A DNA stretch of 9,757 nt from Bacteroidota bacterium (GTDB lineage Bacteria > Bacteroidota > Bacteroidia > Bacteroidales > Prolixibacteraceae), in NCBI GenBank assembly GCA_030706665.1, contig JAUZOB010000110.1, forward strand, positions 1 to 9,757, in the 5' to 3' direction. A program made the translations under genes and the position numbers. Every line of letters starts with the position of its first letter. Position 1 is the first letter of the stretch. Below the pieces are notes generated by a model. It did no database searches. It saw only the letters and a list, made by a program, of their open reading frames with translations, and was not told where the DNA came from. This document shows, piece after piece, positions 1 to 6,349 of the stretch.

Positions 1-1
1 A

Positions 2-430
2 TTCTCTTCGGTCACACATCGTTTCCGGTCTCAGGAAATCAACGACCTGACAAAATCAGTCAATTGGTGTATCAAACAAGGATTCAATGATATCGCGATT
101 CTGGGAGCCACTGGTGAGAGGGAAGACCACACATTAGGAAATATTTTTCTTCTTCCGCTATACGCGAAGAATCGAAACATCTCAATGTTTACAGACTTCG
201 GATCATTTCAAGCATTGCTTCAATCAGGAGAGATGAAAAGCTATCCCGGCCAACAGATCTCCATCTTTTGCAATGACCCCAAATTAAAAATTACCACATC
301 AGGACTTCTTTATCCCATCCAAAACAAAGCTTTAGACATGCTTTGGATGGGAACCTTAAACGAAGCCCTTTGCAACTCATTTTCGCTCTCTTTTGAACAC
401 GGAGTCGTTATTGTATTCAGGCAATATTAG
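2..430 (+). CDS. thiN: Thiamine pyrophosphokinase, 3' part (5' end outside window)
   Basis: This enzyme transfers pyrophosphate from ATP to thiamine to make thiamine diphosphate in the cytoplasm. The frame is open from base 2, giving 142 visible codons and a TAG stop. The diagnostic stretch is LGATGEREDHTLGNI, which matches the TPK catalytic-domain signature (G-A-T-G-x-R-x-D-H) with its acidic metal-binding residues. Just upstream is the NDLTKSV segment typical of the family. The C-terminal part (about residues 62-142 of the visible product) would be the beta-rich thiamine-binding domain, including the SxGLxYP pattern. The start and roughly the first third of the protein lie outside the window. 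It is convergent with frr and shares the bidirectional terminator at 561-597. Family identification is secure; the symbol follows usual bacterial naming. Confidence 0.9.
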   Translation, partial: FSSVTHRFRSQEINDLTKSVNWCIKQGFNDIAILGATGEREDHTLGNIFLLPLYAKNRNISMFTDFGSFQALLQSGEMKSYPGQQISIFCNDPKLKITTSGLLYPIQNKALDMLWMGTLNEALCNSFSLSFEHGVVIVFRQY

Positions 431-560
431 AGTTAAAACAACAAGCAGGCACAACCATAAAAGAGATACAATAACCGGTTTTGACAAAAGTGAAGTTGTA
501 TAATACCTTGAAGTGTCCATAATCCTAAGTTGAATAACCGAAACCAAGGCATAACAAGAT

Positions 561-597
561 AAAAAAGGAGCTGTCTCAATAAAGCAGCTCCTTTTTT
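561..597. terminator. Bidirectional intrinsic terminator between thiN and frr
   Basis: A perfect 7-bp stem (GGAGCTG at 567-573, CAGCTCC at 585-591) with an 11-nt loop is flanked by six A on the left and six T on the right. It therefore reads as stem plus U-tract on both strands. It serves thiN (plus), 131 nt after its stop, and frr (minus), 72 nt after its stop. Confidence 0.85.
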
Positions 598-668
598 ATC
601 TTCGTACTGAATTCACAGCACCTATCGCAAATAATTTACATCGTAAAATAAAAATTCTGTTCTCAGGA

Positions 669-1232
669 TCAAACAGTCAGGATTTCTTTTTCCTTTTTCG
701 CTAATAAATCTTCTACTTTCTTAGCATATTGATTTGTAAATTCCTGTACTTTCTCAAGAGCAAGCTTCTCTTCATCTTCAGCAAGACCATCTTTTGCCGC
801 CTTCTTAAGCATATCATTTGCATCTTTACGAGCCGACCGAATACTAACGCGTGCATTTTCCCCCTCTTTATTCACCTGTTTTACCATCTCTTTACGACGT
901 TCTTCAGTAAGAGGAGGCAGAATAACACGAATAAGCTCTCCATTATTATCAGGATTAATTCCCAACGGAGAGTTTCTGATTGCTTTTTCAATCAGATTTA
1001 TCATGTTGCGTTCCCACGGTTGAACAGCAATCGTTCTTGCATCGGGAGTCGTAATACTTGCGACCTGAGTAATCGGGGTCATCGCGCCATAGTATTCAAC
1101 CGAAATGCCATCAAGCATTCTAGGGCTGGCTTTTCCGGCGCGAATATGAGCCAGTTCATCATCAAGATGCTGTACGGCTGCATCCATTTTTTCTATGGTC
1201 AGATCAAATATAAGTTGTACGTCTTCATTCAT
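669..1232 (-). CDS. frr: Ribosome recycling factor
   Basis: Frr acts with EF-G to split post-termination ribosomes. The product is 187 residues, the normal family length (about 185). Recognisable blocks are LAHIRAGKASPRMLDGI (residues 28-43, start of the long helical domain), the small beta domain with TTPDARTIAVQPWE (61-74), PDNNGELIRV (94-103), LPPLTEERRKE (105-115), and the C-terminal helix ending in KEILTV. The ATG gives the expected N-terminus, and a promoter-like element ends 35 nt upstream. It lies 112 nt downstream of pyrH on the same strand. pyrH-frr is a common bacterial pairing, but here frr seems to have its own promoter, so it may be transcribed both alone and by read-through from pyrH. 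It ends at the bidirectional terminator 561-597. No abnormal residues were seen. Confidence 0.97.
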   Translation of the reverse strand: MNEDVQLIFDLTIEKMDAAVQHLDDELAHIRAGKASPRMLDGISVEYYGAMTPITQVASITTPDARTIAVQPWERNMINLIEKAIRNSPLGINPDNNGELIRVILPPLTEERRKEMVKQVNKEGENARVSIRSARKDANDMLKKAAKDGLAEDEEKLALEKVQEFTNQYAKKVEDLLAKKEKEILTV

Positions 1233-1266
1233 AGTCGGAAAATTTATAGGATTGACAGATTTGTAG

Positions 1267-1297
1267 CAAATTTAGGAAAATTTACTCAAACCTCAAA
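1267..1297 (-). promoter_or_regulatory. Bacteroidales-type promoter for frr
   Basis: Read on the minus strand, TTTG (1297-1294), exactly 19 nt, then TAAATTTG (1274-1267) matches the Bacteroidales -33 TTTG / -7 TAnnTTTG pattern with ideal spacing. Transcription would start near 1260, giving a leader of about 28 nt before the frr ATG. It is the best-formed promoter in the window. Confidence 0.65.
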
Positions 1298-1344
1298 TTG
1301 TAAGTACGGTAAGAGAGCTATGAGTTCCCAAATAAGATATTTCA

Positions 1345-2055
1345 TCATGAATGTACCAGAGTTCCGATATTCTCACCCTTTAAAACACGAATCAAATTCC
1401 CGTTCTGGTCCATATTGAAAACAACAATTGGCAACCCGTTTTCTTTACACATAGTGGTTGCAGTAAGATCCATTACTTTTAACCCGCGGGTATAAATTTC
1501 ATCATAAGAGATTGAATCAAACTTAACCGCACTGGGGTCTCTTTCCGGATCTGCAGTATAGATTCCATCAACACGGGTCCCTTTTAACATCACATCAGCT
1601 TCGATCTCAATTCCCCGAAGAGACGATCCAGTATCAGTTGTAAAATAAGGATTTCCGGTTCCGGCAGAAAAGATTGCAACGCGTCCGTTTTCCAATGTCT
1701 CAATTGCTTTCGCTTTAGAGTAAAACTCACCTATTGGTTCCATCCGGATAGCTGTCAACACTTTGGTCGGAACACCAATTGCTTCAAGCGCAGAATTTAA
1801 AGCGAGACTATTAATTACAGTTGCCAGCATCCCCATTTGATCTCCTTTTACCCGATCAAACCCTTTATTGGTTCCGGACAGGCCTCGAAATATATTTCCT
1901 CCGCCAATAACAATTCCCACTTGGACACCCATTTTCACAGCTTCTTTTATCTGCTCTGCATATTCAGAAAGACGAACCGGATCAATTCCATACTGTTGTT
2001 CACCCATAAGCGATTCGCCGCTCAGCTTGAGAAGGACACGTTTATATTTTGCCAT
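1345..2055 (-). CDS. pyrH: Uridylate kinase (UMP kinase)
   Basis: PyrH phosphorylates UMP to UDP with ATP in pyrimidine nucleotide synthesis. It is a cytoplasmic hexamer of the amino-acid kinase fold. The product is 236 residues, the normal length. Visible signatures are the phosphate-binding LLKLSGES (residues 8-15), GIVIGGGNIFRG (47-58), KGDQMGMLAT (70-79, the UMP-binding and regulatory segment), SAGTGNPYFTTDT (about 130-142, the nucleotide-binding loop), ADVMLKGTRVDGIY and the late VMDLTATTMC block. The ATG follows an A-rich stretch with no Shine-Dalgarno, as is usual in this phylum. It is separated from tsf upstream by 344 nt containing the tsf terminator and a -7-like element, so it starts a new transcription unit. 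frr follows 112 nt downstream. Confidence 0.97.
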   Translation of the reverse strand: MAKYKRVLLKLSGESLMGEQQYGIDPVRLSEYAEQIKEAVKMGVQVGIVIGGGNIFRGLSGTNKGFDRVKGDQMGMLATVINSLALNSALEAIGVPTKVLTAIRMEPIGEFYSKAKAIETLENGRVAIFSAGTGNPYFTTDTGSSLRGIEIEADVMLKGTRVDGIYTADPERDPSAVKFDSISYDEIYTRGLKVMDLTATTMCKENGLPIVVFNMDQNGNLIRVLKGENIGTLVHS

Positions 2056-2061
2056 ACTTTT

Positions 2062-2307
2062 ATGTTTGATAATCGCACAAAGTTAGTTAAATCTAAACAA
2101 CACTGTTTTTCACTAATTGAAAAAATATTAGATCTTGAACACAAAATCACCGAGGCACTTCCTAAAATTTTCGCAATAGATTCCGGACAAAATTCAGAAA
2201 GTATTAATAGATCTGAACTGCATCCGAATTATCCCAAAATTCTGTATCATGAAAGGCCAAATATTAAGGAACCGTTTGAAAAAGCAGAACGTCAGATGCA
2301 TTATTGA
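2062..2307 (+). CDS. Possible small ORF of unknown function (81 aa) in the pyrH-tsf gap
   Basis: An ATG-to-TGA frame of 81 codons fills most of the 344-nt space between the pyrH start and the tsf terminator, on the strand opposite to both genes. The predicted product is mixed and charged: a helical-looking N-terminal half (SLIEKILDLEHKI) and a polar C-terminal half (PNYPKILYHERPNIKEPFE). It has no signal peptide, membrane segment or motif I recognise. The frame also stays open leftward inside the pyrH antisense strand, which weakens the case for the ATG as a true start. No good promoter was found, and the frame covers the pyrH -7 element. It could be a small gene, a remnant of a lost gene, or a chance open frame in AT-rich DNA. 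I cannot decide between these. Confidence 0.2.
   Translation: MFDNRTKLVKSKQHCFSLIEKILDLEHKITEALPKIFAIDSGQNSESINRSELHPNYPKILYHERPNIKEPFEKAERQMHY
2078..2085 (-). promoter_or_regulatory. Candidate -7 element for pyrH
   Basis: On the minus strand TAACTTTG fits TAnnTTTG and ends 22 nt before the pyrH ATG, giving a very short leader. No clear TTTG is present 19-21 nt upstream, so the -33 half is weak. The call rests on the -7 match, its position, and the need for a promoter downstream of the tsf terminator. Confidence 0.4.
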
Positions 2308-2336
2308 AAAACAGAGAGATTGTTTAAAGGAGAGGT

Positions 2337-2374
2337 AAAAAAACAGGAGGCTGCCTTAAAAAGACAGCCTCCTG
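2337..2374 (-). terminator. Intrinsic terminator of the ribosomal operon, after tsf
   Basis: A perfect 10-bp stem (CAGGAGGCTG at 2344-2353, CAGCCTCCTG at 2365-2374) has an 11-nt loop. On the minus strand it is followed directly by seven U (A-run 2337-2343). It begins 25 nt beyond the tsf stop codon. On the plus strand no T-run follows, so it acts in one direction only. Confidence 0.88.
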
Positions 2375-2399
2375 GCAATTATTATTGAGCAATAAATGA

Positions 2400-3227
2400 C
2401 TATTGGTTCAATGTAAAACGTTTGAATGAGGTAACAGTTAAATCACCACTCACGCTCTTCAGATAATCGCGAACAGTCATTTTCCCTTCTTTAATAAAGC
2501 CCTGGTTAAGAAGAGTATTCTCCTTAAAGAACTTTTGCAAAGAACCCTGAGCAATCTTTTCGATCATATTTTCAGGTTTCCCTTCAAGACGGAATTTTTC
2601 TTTCGCAATACGCAGTTCCTGTTCTATAACGTCAGCAGGAACATCGTCCTTATCAACAGAAACAGGGCTCATTGCAGCAACCTGCATTGCGACATCTTTA
2701 GCAACATGTTCATCGACGTTAGCAAGATTGAAACCTACAGCTGTAGCAAGTTTGTTACCCGGATGGATATAAGCAACTACAGTTTCTGCTTCAACATTAG
2801 CGAAATATGATAAATCAAGTTTTTCACCGATAATACCGGTTTGTTCCATCACGTAAGCTTCAACAGTACGGCCTTCCAATTCCAGAGCTTTAACAGCTTC
2901 CAGACTGGCAGCTTTATTTGCAATAGCCAGATCAAGAATTTTACCAGCGAAGGTGACAAACCCTTCGTTTTTAGCAACAAAGTCAGTTTCGCAGTTTAAC
3001 ACAACTACAGCACCGAATTTTTTATCATCTGAGACACGAGCAAGAACAACGCCTTCAGTAGCTTCACGGTCAGCACGTTTACTGGCGATCAACTTACCTC
3101 TTTCGCGAATAACTTCTATTGCACGGTCAAAATCTCCATTAGCTTCGACGAGGGCTTTTTTACAATCCATCATTCCTGCTCCGGTTGCATTACGCAACTT
3201 CATTACATCAGAGGCTGAAACAGACAT
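2400..3227 (-). CDS. tsf: Elongation factor Ts
   Basis: EF-Ts is the guanine-nucleotide exchange factor for EF-Tu. The product is 275 residues. The N-terminal UBA-like domain carries LRNATGAGMMDCKKAL (residues 11-26). The hallmark TDFV, whose residues wedge into EF-Tu to displace Mg2+ and GDP, is at 81-84 in NCETDFVAKNEGF. The C-terminal module includes QGSLQKFFKENTLLNQ and ends with TSFKRFTL. Some Bacteroidales homologues, as I recall them, carry an insert and run to about 330 residues, so this is the shorter, more typical bacterial form. It follows rpsB by 33 nt, in the widespread rpsB-tsf order, and is the last gene of the operon before the terminator at 2337-2374. Confidence 0.96.
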   Translation of the reverse strand: MSVSASDVMKLRNATGAGMMDCKKALVEANGDFDRAIEVIRERGKLIASKRADREATEGVVLARVSDDKKFGAVVVLNCETDFVAKNEGFVTFAGKILDLAIANKAASLEAVKALELEGRTVEAYVMEQTGIIGEKLDLSYFANVEAETVVAYIHPGNKLATAVGFNLANVDEHVAKDVAMQVAAMSPVSVDKDDVPADVIEQELRIAKEKFRLEGKPENMIEKIAQGSLQKFFKENTLLNQGFIKEGKMTVRDYLKSVSGDLTVTSFKRFTLNQ

Positions 3228-3260
3228 GTTATTCAGTTTTAGAATTTGTTCTTTAATAAA

Positions 3261-4112
3261 TTATTCTTCGCTAGCTTCTTCTTTGTCTTCGACTTCTGCA
3301 TCTTCGTCTTCAACTTCTTCCTCTTCATCATCTTCTTCAGCACGTGCAGCTACAGCTTTAGACTCATCGTCTTTTTTGCTTTTCTTTTTGCCTTCATTCT
3401 CAGAAGCTTCTTTCTCACGTTCTACTTTACGTTCAGAAAGACCTTCTTTGATTGCATCGCACATCGACTTAACGATAAGATCGATTGACTGAGAAGCATC
3501 ATCATTAGCAGGGATTACGAAATCGATTCCTTCAGGAGAAGAGTTAGTATCAACCATTGCGAATACTGGAATTCCAAGACGTTCAGCCTCACGTACTGCG
3601 ATTTTTTCTTTCAATACGTCAACAATAAAAAGAGCTGCAGGAAGACGAGTAAGGTCGGCAATACTACCGAGTACTTTTTCAAGTTTTGCACGTTGACGGG
3701 TAATTTGAAGCCGTTCACGTTTTGAAAGGCTTTCCCAACTGCCATCGCGCATTAATTTATCGATAGAAGCCATCTTTTTAACGGCTTTACGGATAGTAGG
3801 AAAGTTAGTAAGCATACCGCCTGGCCACCGTTCGGTTACATAGGGCATATTTACCTGAGAAACAAGGTCGGATACAATTTGTTTAGCCTGTTTCTTGGTG
3901 GCTACGAAAAGAATCTTGCGTCCCGATTTTGCAATTTGCTTAAGGGCAGCTGCTGCTTCATCGATTTTCACAACTGTTTTCTGAAGATCGATGATATGAA
4001 TTCCATTGCGCTCCATGAAAATATAAGGAGCCATGCTGGGATTCCACTTTCTTTTTAGGTGACCGAAGTGAACTCCGGCTTCCAATAATTCTTCGAAATT
4101 TGTTCTTGACAT
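3261..4112 (-). CDS. rpsB: Small-subunit ribosomal protein S2 with an acidic C-terminal tail
   Basis: S2 binds late to the 30S subunit, near S1 and the mRNA exit region. I chose the ATG at 4112 (MSRTNFEELLEAG), which matches the conserved family N-terminus; an in-frame ATG at 4148 would add 12 residues not expected in S2. Core blocks are HFGHLKRKWNPSMAPYI (15-31), GIHIIDLQKT (37-46), FVATKKQAK (69-77), ERWPGGMLTNF (94-104), RLPAALFIVD (156-165), and IPVFAMVDTN then PANDDA (181-206). The core ends near residue 228. Residues 233-283 are an extension: first a mixed Lys/Asp/Glu segment, then 19 acidic residues out of the final 25, probably disordered. The start is 108 nt after rpsI and tsf follows 33 nt later, so it is part of the rplM operon. 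Confidence 0.96.
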   Translation of the reverse strand: MSRTNFEELLEAGVHFGHLKRKWNPSMAPYIFMERNGIHIIDLQKTVVKIDEAAAALKQIAKSGRKILFVATKKQAKQIVSDLVSQVNMPYVTERWPGGMLTNFPTIRKAVKKMASIDKLMRDGSWESLSKRERLQITRQRAKLEKVLGSIADLTRLPAALFIVDVLKEKIAVREAERLGIPVFAMVDTNSSPEGIDFVIPANDDASQSIDLIVKSMCDAIKEGLSERKVEREKEASENEGKKKSKKDDESKAVAARAEEDDEEEEVEDEDAEVEDKEEASEE

Positions 4113-4220
4113 TTTAAATGTTTGTTTACGTTCTTTATCAGCAACCATCGGGTAGTCTTCATGATGAGTCCCGATAATTTAGATACTAAACAAGGTTTAA
4201 CAATCTGATCAAATAAACGA

Positions 4221-4607
4221 TTAACGTTTAGAGAACTGGAATCTCTTACGAGCTTTCGGACGACCTGGTTTTTTACGTTCAACCTCACGTGGGTCACGAG
4301 TAACAAAACCTGCTGCTCTCAATGCGCTTTTGTATTCAGGGTCAATCTTGATCAAAGCTCTTGCAATTGCCAAGCGCAATGCTTCTGCCTGACCATTAAA
4401 GCCTCCACCGCCCAGATTAACCTTGATATCATATTGATCGGCTTTCTGAAGCAGATTTAATGGCTGTTTGACCACAAACTGCAGCATATCTGAAGGAAAA
4501 TAATTTAATAAATCCCTTTTGTTGATAGTAATATTTCCTTTGCCTTCGCGGACATGAATACGCGCTATAGCTGTCTTCCGTCTACCAATTGCAACAATGC
4601 TTTCCAT
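4221..4607 (-). CDS. rpsI: Small-subunit ribosomal protein S9
   Basis: S9 sits in the 30S head, with its C-terminal tail reaching the P-site tRNA. The product is 128 residues, the usual size. Typical blocks are the N-terminal IGRRKTAIARIHVREGKG (7-24), NLGGGGFNGQAEA (64-76), the basic DPREVERKKPGRPKARKR (105-122), and the invariant ...FSKR C-terminus whose last Arg contacts tRNA. It starts 5 nt after the rplM stop, the classic rplM-rpsI arrangement, so translational coupling is likely. Confidence 0.98.
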   Translation of the reverse strand: MESIVAIGRRKTAIARIHVREGKGNITINKRDLLNYFPSDMLQFVVKQPLNLLQKADQYDIKVNLGGGGFNGQAEALRLAIARALIKIDPEYKSALRAAGFVTRDPREVERKKPGRPKARKRFQFSKR

Positions 4608-4612
4608 GCTGA

Positions 4613-5068
4613 TTATTTAATGGTATTTAAATCAATAAACTTGGGTTTCTGTGCTTCTTTGTTGTGTTCGCCTCCTACTACTGCATAGAGGTGAGTGAAG
4701 ATCTCTCTTCCTAATCTGTTTTTAGGAAGCATCCCTTTAACGGCTTTTTCAACCAGTCGTTCAGGATATTTGGCCAATATATCGCTAGGAGTTTGAAATC
4801 TCTGACCACCAGGATAACCGGTATGTCTTACATAGACCTTATCCGACATTTTTTTACCTGTCAGACGAACTTTCTCAGAGTTCAGCACAATGACGTAATC
4901 GCCACAGTCAGCATGTGGTGTGTAGCTCGGTTTATTTTTACCCCTCAGGATCTTGGCGACTTTGCTTGCCAAACGTCCTAATGGCATATCCGTTGCGTCT
5001 ACAACAACCCATTCTTTCTGTACGGTTGCCCTATTGGCCGATACAGTTTTGTAGCTTAATGTATCCAC
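4613..5068 (-). CDS. rplM: Large-subunit ribosomal protein L13, GTG start
   Basis: L13 is an early-assembling 50S protein. The product is 151 residues. Blocks seen are EWVVVDATDMPLGRLASKVA (19-38), YTPHADCGDYVIVLN (49-63), the signature VRHTGYPGG (80-88), and VKGMLPKNRLGR, which precedes the C-terminal segment. The start codon is GTG (5068-5066). This is forced: an in-frame TAA lies at 5074-5072, and the next Met (residue 28) is inside the conserved core. The resulting N-terminus MDTLSYKT is the one expected for Bacteroidales L13. It is the first gene of the operon rplM-rpsI-rpsB-tsf, behind a leader of about 160 nt that can fold and ends with a mini-ORF (5072-5107). These point to post-transcriptional control. 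Confidence 0.97.
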   Translation of the reverse strand: MDTLSYKTVSANRATVQKEWVVVDATDMPLGRLASKVAKILRGKNKPSYTPHADCGDYVIVLNSEKVRLTGKKMSDKVYVRHTGYPGGQRFQTPSDILAKYPERLVEKAVKGMLPKNRLGREIFTHLYAVVGGEHNKEAQKPKFIDLNTIK

Positions 5069-5071
5069 TTT

Positions 5072-5107
5072 TTAAAAGTTTAAAAAAATAAAACAAAAAT
5101 TTTTCAT
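5072..5107 (-). CDS. Possible 11-codon leader ORF just before rplM
   Basis: On the minus strand an ATG at 5107-5105, in the same frame as rplM, opens a reading frame for MKNFCFIFLNF. It ends at TAA 5074-5072, only 3 nt before the GTG of rplM. The ATG is preceded by a purine-rich GAGAG stretch and directly follows the leader's closing helix. Reinitiation at the weak GTG would couple rplM to it. The composition (mostly U-rich codons) is also what a random U-rich leader would give, so it may be meaningless. Confidence 0.22.
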   Translation of the reverse strand: MKNFCFIFLNF

Positions 5108-5231
5108 CTCTCATTCTCTCTTCTTCTAACTCTCAATAAAGCTTCTTTTATCAACAAGTCTCCCGTTAATAACTTCTGCTACGGAATAGATATCAATACA
5201 TTAGAAGAATGACAATTCGTGACAATAATCG
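5108..5231 (-). ncRNA. Structured 5' leader of the rplM operon (candidate cis-regulatory RNA)
   Basis: In the minus-strand transcript, UUCUUCUAA (5209-5201) is perfectly complementary to UUAGAAGAA (5129-5121), with an extra UCAUU/AAUGA pairing (5212-5208 region with 5115-5111) beyond a bulge. This long-range helix encloses about 70 nt that contain a second 6-bp hairpin, UUCCGU (5186-5181) with ACGGGA (5166-5161), loop 14 nt. A folded leader between promoter and first gene is the usual layout of autogenous control by a ribosomal protein; L13 would be the natural ligand. The pairing is seen by eye only, with no covariation data. I recall that leader motifs have been proposed upstream of L13 genes in this class, but cannot confirm this is one of them. 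Confidence 0.45.
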
Positions 5232-5237
5232 GGACTG

Positions 5238-5268
5238 CAAAAGTATTTTCTTTTTTCCGATTATGCAA
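5238..5268 (-). promoter_or_regulatory. Promoter of the rplM-rpsI-rpsB-tsf operon
   Basis: On the minus strand GTTG (5269-5266), a 20-nt spacer and TACTTTTG (5245-5238) give a full -7 match to TAnnTTTG and a -33 element with the TTG core. Transcription should start near 5231, leaving a leader of about 160 nt before the rplM GTG. Confidence 0.55.
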
Positions 5269-5269
5269 C

Positions 5270-5604
5270 AGTTTATTCATCTGAATCTGAAATATTTTGC
5301 TTTCCCAAATTCCTATTTGTATCACATACCTTTCAATTCGGCATTCTGCTTCATTATTATTGCCTTATCAGAAGGATCTATATTCTCTTCAGTTCTTACG
5401 CAGATTTGCAATATCTGCTTCAAAAAATAACACTGACCGCATTCAACGAATAACCCTGATGAAGAAATAAAGTTGCAAACAATATTTAAAACATCTTTTC
5501 CGCATTTCTTCATACAAATCTCAAGAAACAAGTACAACTTAAGGATGCTATCCACACAACAATCCCCTATAAATCAAGCAAAATACATCGTTTTCCTTTT
5601 TAGC
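5270..5604. other. Non-coding spacer between divergent rplM operon and Spy-like gene
   Basis: AT-rich DNA with no gene I can support. Two short open frames exist (5209-5430 plus, 5322-5555 minus), but neither has a recognisable motif, a promoter, or a composition that stands out, and both overlap the divergent regulatory region. No tRNA-like or strong terminator fold was seen. The right edge (5605-5635) holds a 12-bp direct repeat TTTTGAATAAAA (5608-5619 and 5624-5635) near the probable promoter of the plus-strand gene. Confidence 0.6.
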
Positions 5605-5612
5605 TATTTTTG
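5605..5612 (+). promoter_or_regulatory. Weak candidate -7 element for the Spy-like gene
   Basis: TATTTTTG fits TAnnTTTG, but no TTTG is found at the right distance upstream. It would give a leader of about 120 nt. In an A/T-rich tract such matches arise easily, so this is tentative. Confidence 0.22.
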
Positions 5613-5740
5613 AATAAAACTGCTTTTGAATAAAAAAAAATCCAACTTCTCATTTAAACCTTTTAAAAAAAACGGAGTCAAAAAAACGAATTTACACAAA
5701 CACACAAGCATAAACACACATAAACACAAAACAAGCAGTT

Positions 5741-6199
5741 ATGAAAAATCAACTTTTATCTGTCTTAGGGGTCACAATAATGGCACTTTTTATAAGCGTT
5801 GCCGTTTCAGCCCAACCACAAGAACAAAGGAAAGAAAAAGCTCACCAGGGCATTGAACGCGAACACGGCCCTGCGGATCAGTTAAAATTGACAGATGCAC
5901 AAAAAGCTCAATTCAAAGACTTGCACATGCAAATGTTCAAAGAAGTTAAACCGCTCAAAGACGAGTTACGCGAACTGGAAGCTCACCACCAGACCCTTGT
6001 CACACAAAACAGCCCCGATATAGAGGCTATTTACAAAAGTATTGACAAGATGAGTGTTGTTAAAACTAAATTAGCAAAAATTCAGGCAAACTATCATCAG
6101 AAGATGAGAGCATTGCTTACCGACGAACAACGAGTTATGTTTGACCAGAGAAGAGATAACGGCATGAGAAGAAATTTTGCCATAAAGATGGCAAAGTAA
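5741..6199 (+). CDS. Small secreted LTxxQ-motif protein (Spy/CpxP-like)
   Basis: A 152-residue exported protein. Residues 1-24 form a signal peptide (MKNQLL charge, hydrophobic VTIMALFISV core, AVSA cleavage site before QPQEQ). No lipobox is present, so a soluble periplasmic product is expected. The mature part is highly charged, helical and coiled-coil-like. It carries two LTxxQ-type motifs, LTDAQ (50-54) and LTDEQ (126-130), the hallmark of the Spy/CpxP family of periplasmic chaperones and metal-stress proteins. Between them runs the long helix with FKEVKPLKDELRELEAHH. It contains no cysteine, so a metal-thiol role is unlikely. It stands alone: no CpxA/R-like pair or efflux gene adjoins it, and a strong terminator follows at 6247-6277. 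The exact role (envelope chaperone or stress sensor) is inferred from the family. Confidence 0.75.
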   Translation: MKNQLLSVLGVTIMALFISVAVSAQPQEQRKEKAHQGIEREHGPADQLKLTDAQKAQFKDLHMQMFKEVKPLKDELRELEAHHQTLVTQNSPDIEAIYKSIDKMSVVKTKLAKIQANYHQKMRALLTDEQRVMFDQRRDNGMRRNFAIKMAK

Positions 6200-6246
6200 A
6201 CCCGAAGTATAATTACCTAGGGTTAGTTTTAGGGGATCGTTTGTTT

Positions 6247-6277
6247 GCCCTCCGACAAATGTCGGAGGGCTTTTTTT
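6247..6277 (+). terminator. Strong intrinsic terminator after the Spy-like gene
   Basis: A perfect 10-bp GC-rich stem (GCCCTCCGAC, 6247-6256, with GTCGGAGGGC, 6261-6270) and an AAAT tetraloop are followed by seven T (6271-6277). It lies 48 nt after the stop codon and isolates the gene from the downstream head GIN gene. Confidence 0.93.
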
Positions 6278-6349
6278 ACCCATCACCCTCGGTTGCTTCT
6301 CAAATATCTGCATATAGGAAACTTCAACAAAAGATTTATCCCTTAAACT

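Noticed and set aside
481..504. TTGACA followed by TATAAT in the thiN-frr spacer, resembling a sigma-70 promoter
   Set aside because: The spacer is only 12 nt, the phylum uses a different consensus, and a terminator follows within 60 nt with no gene between.
729..1418. Long plus-strand open frame (229 codons) across frr and the pyrH end
   Set aside because: It is the antisense shadow of conserved core genes; its composition is rich in Phe, Ile, Asn, Ser and Arg as expected for a shadow, and it has no independent support.
4113..4148. N-terminal extension of S2 from an in-frame ATG at 4148
   Set aside because: The extra 12 residues are absent from S2 proteins as I know them, and MSRTNFEELLEAG at 4112 is the conserved N-terminus.
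5322..5555. 77-codon minus-strand open frame in the rplM/Spy-like spacer
   Set aside because: No motif, no promoter, Cys-rich odd composition, and it lies just upstream of and runs toward the rplM promoter; likely chance.
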